This document shows positions 41,751 to 50,490 of a stretch of 64,000 nucleotides of DNA, piece after piece. The notes beneath the pieces are model-generated. The model searched no databases, was not told the origin of the DNA, and saw only the letters and a list, made by a program, of their open reading frames with translations. The translations under genes and the position numbers were made by a program. This stretch comes from Yanghanlia sp047501535. GTDB taxonomy: Bacteria; Pseudomonadota; Gammaproteobacteria; Burkholderiales; Burkholderiaceae_B. The number at the start of each line of letters is the position of its first letter. The stretch's first letter is position 1. Location of the stretch: assembly GCF_047501535.1 (NCBI RefSeq), contig NZ_JAZDRJ010000012.1:62001-126000 (forward strand), given 5' to 3'.

Positions 41751-42638
41751 TTACGGCCCAGTGGGTTCCGGTGCGACGGGTGGCGTTTCTTCCAGCTGGA
41801 TATGCAGCCACAAGGCGCGACGCGCATCGGCGCCAACGACGGTGATATTCAGGCCGGCATGGCTCAGGCTGTCGCCACGGCGGGGAATGCGGCCGAGCTC
41901 TGCTGCCAGCCACCCGCCCACAGTGTCGTAGTCGTCGTCTGGAAGTTCGGTGCCAAACGTTTTGTTAAACACTTCGATTTCCGTAATACCCATGGCACGC
42001 CAGCTGTTTGTGCCGGTCTGGAAAATCGTTTTTTCTGCTTCCTCGTCGTATTCATCTTCGATTTCGCCGACGATTTGTTCCAGCACGTCTTCCATCGTAA
42101 CCAGGCCCGCCGTACCGCCGTGTTCGTCGATGACGATCGCCAGGTGGTTGCGGCTGCTGCGGAATTCGCGCAACAAGACGTTGAGGCGTTTGGTTTCGGG
42201 GATGAATACAGCGGGCCGAACCAGGGGGCGCAAATCCAGCTGCGGGTTGCTGATGGAAAGCAGCAGGTCTTTAGCCAGCAGGATGCCCATGATGTTGTCG
42301 CGGTCGCCTTCGTAGACAGGGAAGCGCGAATGGCCGGTTTCGATGATCGTGGGCAGCACTTCAGACAGCGGACGACTGATATCCAGCATGTCCATCTTAG
42401 AGCGCGGCACCATGATGTCGGCAACGGTTTGGTTGGCGACATCCAGCGCGCCCGAGAGCATGGTATAGGCTTCGCTGTCGAGCACTTTGTTGTCGTGCGC
42501 GGCTTCCAGGAAGTCTTTGACGTCGTCGCGGTCTTCGGGCTCGACAGGCCGCATGAAGGTGGTCAGGCGCGCGAACAGGGATTTGTGGCCCGGTTTGGGT
42601 TGTCGGGGTTCTGAGTCGGAAGGGTTAGGGTCTGACAT
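41751..42638 (-). CDS. corC: CorC/HlyC family CBS-domain protein
   Basis: A 295-residue cytoplasmic protein. Two CBS domains cover about residues 70-190 (VADIMVPRSKMDML and VIDEHGGTAGLVTMEDVLEQIVGEIEDEYD), and a CorC_HlyC transporter-associated domain covers about 205-290. Lacking membrane helices, it is the short CorC type. Linked to magnesium/cobalt homeostasis in enteric bacteria. It lies between ybeY and lnt, as in many proteobacteria. The N-terminal 20 residues are hydrophilic and disordered. Confidence 0.92.
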   Translation of the reverse strand: MSDPNPSDSEPRQPKPGHKSLFARLTTFMRPVEPEDRDDVKDFLEAAHDNKVLDSEAYTMLSGALDVANQTVADIMVPRSKMDMLDISRPLSEVLPTIIETGHSRFPVYEGDRDNIMGILLAKDLLLSISNPQLDLRPLVRPAVFIPETKRLNVLLREFRSSRNHLAIVIDEHGGTAGLVTMEDVLEQIVGEIEDEYDEEAEKTIFQTGTNSWRAMGITEIEVFNKTFGTELPDDDYDTVGGWLAAELGRIPRRGDSLSHAGLNITVVGADARRALWLHIQLEETPPVAPEPTGP

Positions 42639-42674
42639 TGTCCAGGGGACGTGTTGAAGGGGTTTTAGAATAAC

Positions 42675-43238
42675 TCAAATCTTACCCGCTTGCGCCGCTG
42701 TGGTCAGCCTCGGGCTTTCATACGGGTCGGGAATCCCAAAACTGGCAAGAATTCGGGTTTCCAACGCTTCCATATCTTGGGCTTCTTCGTCGTTCTGGTG
42801 GTCGTAGCCCAGGGCATGGAGCACGCCATGGATGGTGAGGTGTGCAGCGTGGTTGAGTAGCGGCTTGCCTTGTTCTGCGGCTTCGCGATGTAGAACCGGC
42901 ACGCAGAGCACTATGTCTCCGCTAATCAGGCCTGCGTCGTCTACCCCATACTCAAACGTGAGTACGTTGGTGGCGTAGTCGCGTTCACGATAACTATGGT
43001 TGAGTTGGCGGCCCTCAGCGGCATCTACCAAACGCAGTGTAAGTTCTGCGCGTTGAAAGCGTGGGGTGTCCAGCCACTGGGCCTCTTCGGCCAGAGTGAA
43101 CGCCACGGCCCGTTGCGCCCAGCGACGCAGGCGCCAGCGCGGCAGTTCAGGGGCATCGGTGGCATATTGCACCGAGAATGCAAACCCCGCCCCTGCGCCA
43201 GAGGCGGGCACCGTAGGCGCGGCGGCGTCATGAGACAT
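42675..43238 (-). CDS. ybeY: endoribonuclease YbeY
   Basis: A 187-residue protein from ATG 43238 (MSHDAAAP); the longer open frame to 43325 lies inside phoH. The zinc-site motif HLTIHGVLHALGYDH (about residues 136-150) is the YbeY hallmark, and YRERDYATNVLTFEY is also typical. YbeY acts in 16S rRNA 3'-end maturation and ribosome quality control. The start overlaps phoH by 11 bases, consistent with the conserved operon miaB-phoH-ybeY-corC-lnt. Confidence 0.94.
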   Translation of the reverse strand: MSHDAAAPTVPASGAGAGFAFSVQYATDAPELPRWRLRRWAQRAVAFTLAEEAQWLDTPRFQRAELTLRLVDAAEGRQLNHSYRERDYATNVLTFEYGVDDAGLISGDIVLCVPVLHREAAEQGKPLLNHAAHLTIHGVLHALGYDHQNDEEAQDMEALETRILASFGIPDPYESPRLTTAAQAGKI

Positions 43239-44247
43239 GGTCGCCGGCTTCCTCGTAAGCCTCGACAATGCGGGCCACCAAGGGGTGGCGCACCACGTCG
43301 CGGCTGGTGAAGCGGGTGGTGGCAATGCCTTGCACTTGGGAGAGCACTTCTACGGCATGCGACAAACCGCTGCGCTGCCCTTTGGGCAAGTCGATCTGAG
43401 AAGGGTCGCCGTTGATGACGGCCTTACTGCCAAAGCCGATACGAGTGAGGAACATCTTCATCTGTTCCGGCGTCGTGTTCTGCGCCTCATCGAGGATGAC
43501 GAAGGAATGATTCAATGTGCGCCCCCGCATATAAGCCAGGGGTGCAATTTCAATCGTTTGCTTCTCAAACAACCGTTGTACCTTGTCGAAGCCCATGAGG
43601 TCGTACAAGGCGTCGTAGAGCGGCCGCAGATATGGGTCAACCTTTTGAACCAGATCGCCCGGCAGAAAGCCCAGACGTTCGCCGGCTTCGACGGCGGGGC
43701 GGGTAAGGATTAAGCGCTGAACGCTTTCGCGCTCCAAGGCGTCGATGGCGCATGCCACGGCCAGCCAAGTTTTGCCGGTGCCAGCAGGCCCGACGCCAAA
43801 GGTGATGTCGTGCTTGAGAATGTTGTTGAGGTAGTCGCGCTGCCGGGGTGTGCGCGGGCGCAGGTCGCTGCGACGGGTGCGCAGGCTGAGGCTGCGGTCA
43901 TCAACGGGGGGCAGGTCTGGCAGGGGTTGCGCTGCCTCGCCGGGTTCGGCATTGCGTTCTTCGGGCAGGCGCCCGGCGCCGAGTTCTACCAAACCCAACT
44001 GAATATCGTCGATAGACAACGGGCTTTTCAGGGCACGCTCATGAAACCATTCCAGCGCCTTGCCCGCTGCCGGGGCATTTTCCCCGGTAAGGGTCACGTG
44101 GCTGCCTCGGCGGTTGAGCGCCACATTCCAGCCATCGGCAATCTGACGCAAGTTTTCATCAAGCGGGCCACACAGGTTGGCCAGTTGTGTATTGCCGCCT
44201 TCTAGTCGTACAACGATGGGTTTGGCGTTGCGTGCTGCTGCGCTCAT
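43228..44247 (-). CDS. ybeZ: PhoH-like ATPase (YbeZ)
   Basis: A 339-residue P-loop protein. Walker A is GPAGTGKTWLA near 154-164 and Walker B is SFVILDEAQN near 249-258, both standard for PhoH/YbeZ. YbeZ interacts with YbeY in ribosome assembly. Its ATG overlaps the miaB stop by four bases. The N-terminal ~110 residues form a KH-like RNA-binding part. Confidence 0.93.
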   Translation of the reverse strand: MSAAARNAKPIVVRLEGGNTQLANLCGPLDENLRQIADGWNVALNRRGSHVTLTGENAPAAGKALEWFHERALKSPLSIDDIQLGLVELGAGRLPEERNAEPGEAAQPLPDLPPVDDRSLSLRTRRSDLRPRTPRQRDYLNNILKHDITFGVGPAGTGKTWLAVACAIDALERESVQRLILTRPAVEAGERLGFLPGDLVQKVDPYLRPLYDALYDLMGFDKVQRLFEKQTIEIAPLAYMRGRTLNHSFVILDEAQNTTPEQMKMFLTRIGFGSKAVINGDPSQIDLPKGQRSGLSHAVEVLSQVQGIATTRFTSRDVVRHPLVARIVEAYEEAGDHVS

Positions 44248-45821
44248 TCAGTGTCCTTTGGGTTGGAGCCAGTGGCTGATTCGCCCGTCATAACCAAGCG
44301 GCCTCGCAGGGAATTTGTCATGGTGTGCGTGATCATGACATCAACCATCTGGCCGACCAGACGCGGGTGACCTACGAAGTTCACCATGCGGTTGTTTTCG
44401 GTGCGGCCCGCGAATTCATTGGGGTCTTTACGGGAAGGCCGCTCCACAAGAACGCGTTGCACCGTGCCCACCATGGCCTGGCTGATGGCTGCGGCCTGCT
44501 CGTTGACCAAAGCTTGCAGGCGGTACAGGCGATCCAATTTTTGTTCCTGGGGTGTGTCGTCGTGCAGATCGGCAGCCGGCGTGCCCGGCCTGCGTGAATA
44601 GACGAACGAGAACGACTGGTCGAAGCCGACAGTGCGAATGAGATCCAGTGTTTTCTGGAAGTCCTCTTCGGTTTCGCCGGGAAAGCCCACAATGAAGTCG
44701 GAAGACAGGGTGATGTCAGGGCGGGCCTGCTTGAGGCGACGGGCAATGGACTTGAATTCCAGCGAGGTATAGCCGCGTTTCATGGCGGCTAGTACCCGGT
44801 CGCTGCCGGCTTGTACTGGCAGGTGCAGGAAGGGTACCAGTTTGGGCAGCTTGCCGTGCGCTTCGATCAGCCGGGTTGTCATTTCCTTGGGGTGAGACGT
44901 GGTGTAACGGATGCGCTCGATGCCTGGAATTTCATGAACGTATTCCAATAGCATGGCGAAGTCGGCAATCTCACCTGCGTCACCGACCGGGCCACGGTAC
45001 GCGTTGACGTTCTGGCCCAACAGGGTGACTTCTTTCACGCCTTGATCGGCGAGGTCAGCCACTTCGATCAGCACATCCTCAAAGGGGCGGGAAACTTCCG
45101 GGCCACGGGTGTAGGGCACGACACAGAAACTGCAATATTTACTGCAGCCTTCCATGATGGAAACAAAAGCGGTCGGGCCGTCCTTGCGGGCAGGCGGCAG
45201 TGCGTCAAATTTCTCGATTTCAGGAAAGCTGATATCGACCTGCGAATGGCCCGACTGCTTGCGCTTGGCGATGAGTTCCGGTAAGCGGTGCAGGGTTTGC
45301 GGGCCGAAAACGACATCGACATAGGGGGCGCGCGCCACAATGGCTTCGCCTTCCTGGCTGGCCACGCAGCCGCCCACCCCTATGACCAGGCCGGGCTTGG
45401 ACTGCTTGAGGTGGCGCACACGCCCTAGGTCGGAAAATACTTTTTCCTGCGCTTTCTCGCGCACGGAACAGGTGTTGAAGAGGATGATGTCGGCTTCTTC
45501 GGGGGTGCTGACAAGTTCAGCGCCTTCGGCCTGGCGCAGCACGTCGACCATTTTGTCGGAATCGTACTCATTCATCTGGCAGCCAAAGGTGCGAATGAAG
45601 ATTTTCTTGCCTGCATGGCCGGGTTGTGCGGCAGGGCCTTGGCCTGCGGCTGAACGTGAGCTGTCCGAGGGCTCTGAGTTCTCGTCTTCTGTGGACTCGG
45701 AGGAAGGCGTGGAAGTCTCCTCGGGCTCTTCCGGCAGAATTAGCCCGGAAGGCTGGACGGGCTTGGCAGGAGAGGGCGTAGGGGTGCCACGCGTGGGGCG
45801 CTTAATGGAGATTTCTTGCAT
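44244..45821 (-). CDS. miaB: tRNA-2-methylthio-N6-dimethylallyladenosine synthase
   Basis: A 525-residue radical-SAM methylthiotransferase. The N-terminal cluster domain begins KKIFIRTFGCQMNEYDSDK at residue 72; the radical-SAM CxxxCxxC is CSKYCSFC in MEGCSKYCSFCVVPY; a TRAM domain ends the protein. It methylthiolates i6A37 of several tRNAs. The first ~70 residues are a Pro/Ser/Glu-rich extension not found in the standard enzyme of about 450 residues. No better start is obvious near residue 70, so the extension may be real. First gene of the operon with ybeZ, ybeY, corC and lnt. Confidence 0.93.
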   Translation of the reverse strand: MQEISIKRPTRGTPTPSPAKPVQPSGLILPEEPEETSTPSSESTEDENSEPSDSSRSAAGQGPAAQPGHAGKKIFIRTFGCQMNEYDSDKMVDVLRQAEGAELVSTPEEADIILFNTCSVREKAQEKVFSDLGRVRHLKQSKPGLVIGVGGCVASQEGEAIVARAPYVDVVFGPQTLHRLPELIAKRKQSGHSQVDISFPEIEKFDALPPARKDGPTAFVSIMEGCSKYCSFCVVPYTRGPEVSRPFEDVLIEVADLADQGVKEVTLLGQNVNAYRGPVGDAGEIADFAMLLEYVHEIPGIERIRYTTSHPKEMTTRLIEAHGKLPKLVPFLHLPVQAGSDRVLAAMKRGYTSLEFKSIARRLKQARPDITLSSDFIVGFPGETEEDFQKTLDLIRTVGFDQSFSFVYSRRPGTPAADLHDDTPQEQKLDRLYRLQALVNEQAAAISQAMVGTVQRVLVERPSRKDPNEFAGRTENNRMVNFVGHPRLVGQMVDVMITHTMTNSLRGRLVMTGESATGSNPKDTE

Positions 45822-45902
45822 GTCGATAGCCGTAACGGGTGTTTATCCCGGGGGCGGAAATTGAAAAACCTTATTGTACCTTTGGCGACCTGCAGATGGC
45901 AG

Positions 45903-45932
45903 AACGCCGACCTTGAAAACAGGGTCGGCGTT
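45903..45932. terminator. hairpin between secF and miaB
   Basis: AACGCCGACC (45903-45912) and GGTCGGCGTT (45923-45932) make a perfect 10-bp stem with a ten-base loop. T-tracts are short (TTTT on the plus strand, TT on the minus). It probably ends the secDF transcript. Confidence 0.6.
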
Positions 45933-45986
45933 TTGCGAGGCTAGGGCTGTTGTGGTAGCAGCGGCCCTGAACGTGTCTGGAAGGTA

Positions 45987-46922
45987 TCAGGCGATCTCGG
46001 CGCTGGGGTCTTCCTTTTTTGGGGCTTTTACGAGGTCTTCACGTTTGACACCCAGCCACATAGCAATGGAAGCCGCCACAAAGATGGAGGAATAAATACC
46101 GAACCAGATGCCGATGGTGAGCGCCAGAGAGAAGTTGTGCAAAGTGGGGCCGCCAAAGAAGAACATGGACAGCACCATCATCTGCGTAGAGCCGTGGGTA
46201 ATCACCGTACGCGACATGGTTTGGGTAATCGCGCTGTTGATGACTTCCTTCACACTGGCCTTGCGTTGCTTGCGGAAGTTCTCGCGAATGCGGTCCATGA
46301 TGACCACGGATTCGTTCACGGAATACCCGAGCACCGCTAAGACCCCCGCCAGTACAGATAGCGAGAATTCCCATTGGAAAAAGGCGAAGAAGCCCAGAAT
46401 GATGATGACGTCGTGCAGGTTGGCGATCACCCCGGCGACGGCAAACTTCCATTCAAACCGAAAGCCCAGGTAGACCATGATGCCGATGACTACGAACAGC
46501 AGCGCCATCAGGCCGTTTTCCACCAGCTCGCGGCCCACTTGAGGGCCGACGAACTCCACACGGCGCAGTTCGACGTCGGCGGTGGCAGCTTGCAGAGCGC
46601 CCAAGACGGCCTCACTCTGCATGGCGGACGTTTCGCCTTCACGCACTGGCAGACGAATCATGACGTCACGCGACGTGCCGAAGTTCTGCACCTGGAAGTC
46701 GGTATAACCCAGGTCGGCCACGGCAGCGCGGACTTCATCTAACTGAGCGGCTTCAGGGTAGTTGACCTCCACCACCGTGCCACCGGTGAACTCGATTGAC
46801 AGATGGAAGCCGCGGGTGGCAATGAAGAAGACAGCTAAGACAAAAATAGTCAGGCTGATCAGGTTCAGCACCAAAGCGTGGCGCATGAACGGGATAGTGC
46901 GGCGGATACGGAAAAATTCCAT
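45987..46922 (-). CDS. secF: protein translocase subunit SecF
   Basis: A 311-residue protein with six membrane helices and a periplasmic loop. Family motifs include FTGGTVVEVNY after TM1 and LGYSVNESVVIMDRIRENFRK. Works with SecD to finish export by the Sec channel using the proton motive force. It follows secD by 50 bases. The C-terminus is short and charged. Confidence 0.97.
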   Translation of the reverse strand: MEFFRIRRTIPFMRHALVLNLISLTIFVLAVFFIATRGFHLSIEFTGGTVVEVNYPEAAQLDEVRAAVADLGYTDFQVQNFGTSRDVMIRLPVREGETSAMQSEAVLGALQAATADVELRRVEFVGPQVGRELVENGLMALLFVVIGIMVYLGFRFEWKFAVAGVIANLHDVIIILGFFAFFQWEFSLSVLAGVLAVLGYSVNESVVIMDRIRENFRKQRKASVKEVINSAITQTMSRTVITHGSTQMMVLSMFFFGGPTLHNFSLALTIGIWFGIYSSIFVAASIAMWLGVKREDLVKAPKKEDPSAEIA

Positions 46923-46972
46923 GTTTCGTTCTTACCTTGAGATAGGGCCGCGCCAACTGGCGCAGCCCCGGT

Positions 46973-48844
46973 TCAATCCTTGGGTTTCCAGACTTGGCCG
47001 ATGGAGATGCTCTGCAGCTTGCGCCGCGAGCCATACCAAAGGTTGACCATGGCCCTGACGCCGACAATGGAGGAGAACATGGATGTCAGGATGCCGATGA
47101 CATGAACTACGGCAAAGCCGCGGATGGGCCCGGTACCGAAGGCCAGCAACGCAATACCCACGATAAGGGTGGTGAGGTTGGAGTCGAGAATGGTGCCCCA
47201 TGCCCGCTCAAAACCCAGGTTAATGGCCTGCTGAGGCGAGTGACCCGTTCGCAGCTCTTCGCGGATGCGCTCGTTAATGAGCACGTTGGCGTCAATGGCC
47301 ATGCCAAGGGTGAGCGCAATCGCGGCGATACCCGGCAGCGTAAGCGTGGCCTGCAGCATGGAAAGCGCGGCCAGCAGTAAGAGCACGTTGAATGTCAGGC
47401 CCAGTGTGGAAAACACGCCGAACAGCCGGTAGTAAAGCACCATGAAGACAGCAATGGCGATGAAACCATATAGGGTGGAGTCAAAGCCCTTCTTGATGTT
47501 GTCGGCACCCAGGCTGGGGCCGATGGTGCGCTCTTCGATGATTTCCATAGGGGCGGCCAGCGAACCGGCGCGCAGCAGCAGAGCGATGTCGGCCGCTTCC
47601 TGGGCATTCATACTGCCGGAAATCTGCACCTGTCCCCCGGGGATCTCACTGCGGATCACCGGAGCGGTGACCACCTGGCCTTTACCCTGCTCAAACAGAA
47701 CAATGGCCATGCGACGCCCGATATTGTCGCGAGTGATGTCACGGAAAATGCGTGCGCCTTTTGCGTCAAGGCTGAGGTTGACGGTGGCCTGCTGGGTTTG
47801 CTGATCGCGGCCCGGTTGGGCGTCTTGCAGGTTTTCCCCAGTGAGGATGACCTGGCGACGCAGCAGCAGGGGCCGCCCGTCGGTATCTTCAAAGCGTTCC
47901 AGGCCGAAAGGCACGGTACCTGCATTTAGCGCTGCGGTAGCCGAAGGCGAATCTTCGACCATGCGGATTTCCAGCGTGGCCGTGCGGCCCAGGATTTCCT
48001 TAGCCTTGGCGACATCCTGCACGCCGGGCAACTGCACAATGATGCGATCGGTGCCTTGCTGCTGGATGATGGGTTCGGCCACGCCAAGCTCGTTAATTCG
48101 ATTGTGCAGCGTGGTGATGTTCTGACGTAGGGCGTTGGTTTGAACAGCGGTGATGGCTTGTTCGCTCAGTTCGCCGCGGATGGTGTACAGGTTGGCCGAT
48201 TGACCCGTGGCGGAGAAGCTCAGGTCGGGCAAGGAGCGGCGCAGTTCGGAAATGGCGGCGTCGCGGTCGGCTTCGGTGTTGAAGGATGCCACCACGGAGA
48301 GGTCGCTGCGTTCAGCGCCGGCCACGGGAATGCGGGCTTCACGTAATACTGAGCGGATTTCGTTGGAGATCGTGTCGTAACGGCCGGTCAGCGCGCCACG
48401 CATATCGACTTGCAGCAGGAAGTGCACACCGCCACGCAGATCGAGACCTAGATACATGGGGTTGGCGCCAATGGCAGTCAGCCAGGAGGGCGACGCCGAT
48501 AGCAAGTTAAGCGCAACCGTGTATGAAGGGTCGTTGGGGTTCGGGTTCAGCGAGCGCTCAATGAGATCTTTCGCGCGCAGCTGGACGTCGGTGGTTTCAA
48601 AGCGGGCGCGCACCGTGCCGGTGGGGCCATTCTGTTCGAAAAATGTGCCGGTGGTTTCTATGCCATTGTCACGCAACAGCCCTTCCACCTGGCTCAGCAT
48701 GGAAATATCCACCTTGACTGTGGATTTCGCCGGCGCGATCTGGACAGCGGGGGCTTCGCCGAAAAAGTTGGGAAGGGTGTAGAGCAGCCCGATAATCAGC
48801 GCCACCACTACGGTGAGGTACTTCCAGAGGGGATAACGGTTCAT
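46973..48844 (-). CDS. secD: protein translocase subunit SecD
   Basis: A 623-residue protein with a first helix at about 8-25, the large periplasmic P1 domain (GLDLRGGVHFLLQVDM near 153) and five C-terminal helices including MAIDANVLINERIREEL and GFAVVHVIGILTSMF. It is the ATP-independent motor of late protein translocation. In the standard order yajC-secD-secF. Length matches the usual ~615-625 residues. Confidence 0.97.
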   Translation of the reverse strand: MNRYPLWKYLTVVVALIIGLLYTLPNFFGEAPAVQIAPAKSTVKVDISMLSQVEGLLRDNGIETTGTFFEQNGPTGTVRARFETTDVQLRAKDLIERSLNPNPNDPSYTVALNLLSASPSWLTAIGANPMYLGLDLRGGVHFLLQVDMRGALTGRYDTISNEIRSVLREARIPVAGAERSDLSVVASFNTEADRDAAISELRRSLPDLSFSATGQSANLYTIRGELSEQAITAVQTNALRQNITTLHNRINELGVAEPIIQQQGTDRIIVQLPGVQDVAKAKEILGRTATLEIRMVEDSPSATAALNAGTVPFGLERFEDTDGRPLLLRRQVILTGENLQDAQPGRDQQTQQATVNLSLDAKGARIFRDITRDNIGRRMAIVLFEQGKGQVVTAPVIRSEIPGGQVQISGSMNAQEAADIALLLRAGSLAAPMEIIEERTIGPSLGADNIKKGFDSTLYGFIAIAVFMVLYYRLFGVFSTLGLTFNVLLLLAALSMLQATLTLPGIAAIALTLGMAIDANVLINERIREELRTGHSPQQAINLGFERAWGTILDSNLTTLIVGIALLAFGTGPIRGFAVVHVIGILTSMFSSIVGVRAMVNLWYGSRRKLQSISIGQVWKPKD

Positions 48845-48912
48845 TCTCGGTCAGCAGGCGGAAAGACTTAAGTACCCCGGAGCGGGCGCCCCGGGGCCGG
48901 AGGGCGATGAAA

Positions 48913-49254
48913 TTAGAGCGTTTTCATCGTGCCCTTGGGCAGCACGGTTGTGACGGCGTTGCGCTGGACGATGGTTTCTACCTGCTTGTCGGCCACGGCG
49001 GAAATATCAACCGTGACGTAGTTGTCGCTCACCTTGGTGATACGGCCAAGCAGCCCACCCTGAGTGATAACTTCATCACCTTTGGCCAGGCCTTCCACCA
49101 ATTTGCGGTGTTCCTTCTGGCGCTTCATCTGCGGCCTGATCATCAGGAAGTAGAGAATGACGAACATCAAGATGATGGGCAGCATGCCCATCAGTGCATT
49201 CCCTTCGCCGGGCGCGGCCTGGGCGATGACAAGTGGCAGGGTATCGGTGAACAT
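48913..49254 (-). CDS. yajC: preprotein translocase subunit YajC
   Basis: A 113-residue protein with one membrane helix (about 22-41, MLPIILMFVILYFLMIRPQ) followed by the conserved QKEHRKLVEGLAKGDEVITQGG. Accessory partner of SecDF. It starts 99 bases after tgt, a region that contains a palindromic REP-like repeat. Confidence 0.95.
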   Translation of the reverse strand: MFTDTLPLVIAQAAPGEGNALMGMLPIILMFVILYFLMIRPQMKRQKEHRKLVEGLAKGDEVITQGGLLGRITKVSDNYVTVDISAVADKQVETIVQRNAVTTVLPKGTMKTL

Positions 49255-49300
49255 CAGGTGCTCCTGTGGTTTTTTTGAACGTAACTCTTAATTGTAGCGA

Positions 49301-49350
49301 AATTGGGGTCTGACCCCATTTTTTTGTTTAATTGGGGACAGACCCCAATT
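49301..49350. repeat. pair of REP-like palindromes (GGGGTCTGACCCC type)
   Basis: Copy one is TGGGGTC-T-GACCCCA (49304-49318), followed by a T-run. Copy two has arms AATTGGGG (49330-49337) and CCCCAATT (49343-49350) around a five-base loop. Sequences of this form are known in many proteobacteria as REP elements mobilised by RAYT-type proteins. Here they sit between tgt and yajC and may also act as a terminator. Confidence 0.7.
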
Positions 49351-49353
49351 TGT

Positions 49354-50490
49354 TTATTCCACGCCGCGAGCGCGATCTTGGTTAAATGCGTCGCGCCAGG
49401 CTTGGAAGCGGCCCTCTGCGATGGCCTCGCGCATTTCCTCCATAATCTTCAAGTAGAAGTGAAGATTGTGCAGGGTGTTCAGGCGGGCGCCGGTGATTTC
49501 ATTGGCGCGTTGCAGGTGGTGCAGGTAGGCGCGTGAAAAGTTCTTGCAGGTGTGGCAGCTACAACTGGGGTCGAGCGGGCGGGTGTCATCGCGGTAGCGA
49601 GCATTCCGGATTTTGACATCGCCATAACGCGTGAACAGCCAGCCGTTACGGGCGTTACGGGTGGGCATAACGCAGTCGAACATGTCCACGCCTCGGCTGA
49701 CGCCTTCCACCAGATCTTCAGGGGTGCCCACGCCCATCAGGTAGCGGGGGGCTTGTTCCGGCAGTTGGGGGGCGGTGTGGGCCAGCACACGCATCATGTC
49801 TTCTTTCGGCTCGCCGACCGAAAGACCGCCGATGGCATAGCCTTCAAAGCCGATATCCAGCAGGCCCGCCAGCGATTCGTCGCGCAGGTGCTCATACATG
49901 CCGCCTTGCACAATGCCGAACAGGGCGTTGGGGTTTTCCAGCCGTTCGAACTCATCGCGCGAACGCCGCGCCCAGCGCAGCGACATGCGCATGGAGGTGG
50001 CGGCTTCTTCCACCGTGGCGGGCCTGCCTTCTATTTCGTAGGGTGTGCATTCGTCAAACACCATGGAAATGTCGGAATTCAAGGCAAGCTGGATGCGCAT
50101 GGATTCTTCAGGTGTCAGAAACAGGCGGGAACCATCAATGGGCGAGGAAAAGCGCACCCCCTCTTCGGTGATCTTGCGCATATTGTTCAGGCTGAACACT
50201 TGAAAGCCGCCGGAGTCCGTGAGGATGGGCTTTTGCCACTGCATGAAACCGTGCAACCCCTGGTGCTTGCGCATGATGTCGGTACCGGGCCGCAGCCACA
50301 GGTGGAAGGTGTTGCCCAGCACGATTTGGGCGCCGATATCTTCCAGTTCGTGGGGCAGCATGGCCTTGACGCTGCCATACGTGCCGACCGGCATAAAGAT
50401 CGGGGTCTGCACCACGCCGTGGTTAAGGGTGATCTCGCCGCGCCGTGCGGCGCCGTCGGTAGCCAGCAGTTTGAATTGAAGACGGGTCAT
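49354..50490 (-). CDS. tgt: tRNA-guanine(34) transglycosylase
   Basis: A 378-residue TIM-barrel enzyme that inserts preQ1 in place of guanine at wobble position 34 of Asp, Asn, His and Tyr tRNAs. The active-site block LTDSGGFQVFSL (about residues 90-101), DCVMPTRNARNG and the zinc ligands CSCHTC followed by a distal His are present. Its ATG overlaps the queA stop by four bases. Note that tRNA-Asp(GTC), a substrate, is encoded at 36.6 kb. Confidence 0.97.
   Translation of the reverse strand: MTRLQFKLLATDGAARRGEITLNHGVVQTPIFMPVGTYGSVKAMLPHELEDIGAQIVLGNTFHLWLRPGTDIMRKHQGLHGFMQWQKPILTDSGGFQVFSLNNMRKITEEGVRFSSPIDGSRLFLTPEESMRIQLALNSDISMVFDECTPYEIEGRPATVEEAATSMRMSLRWARRSRDEFERLENPNALFGIVQGGMYEHLRDESLAGLLDIGFEGYAIGGLSVGEPKEDMMRVLAHTAPQLPEQAPRYLMGVGTPEDLVEGVSRGVDMFDCVMPTRNARNGWLFTRYGDVKIRNARYRDDTRPLDPSCSCHTCKNFSRAYLHHLQRANEITGARLNTLHNLHFYLKIMEEMREAIAEGRFQAWRDAFNQDRARGVE

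Noticed and set aside
49301..49350. CRISPR-like repeat
   Set aside because: Only two palindromic copies with no spacer regularity; fits a REP pair.
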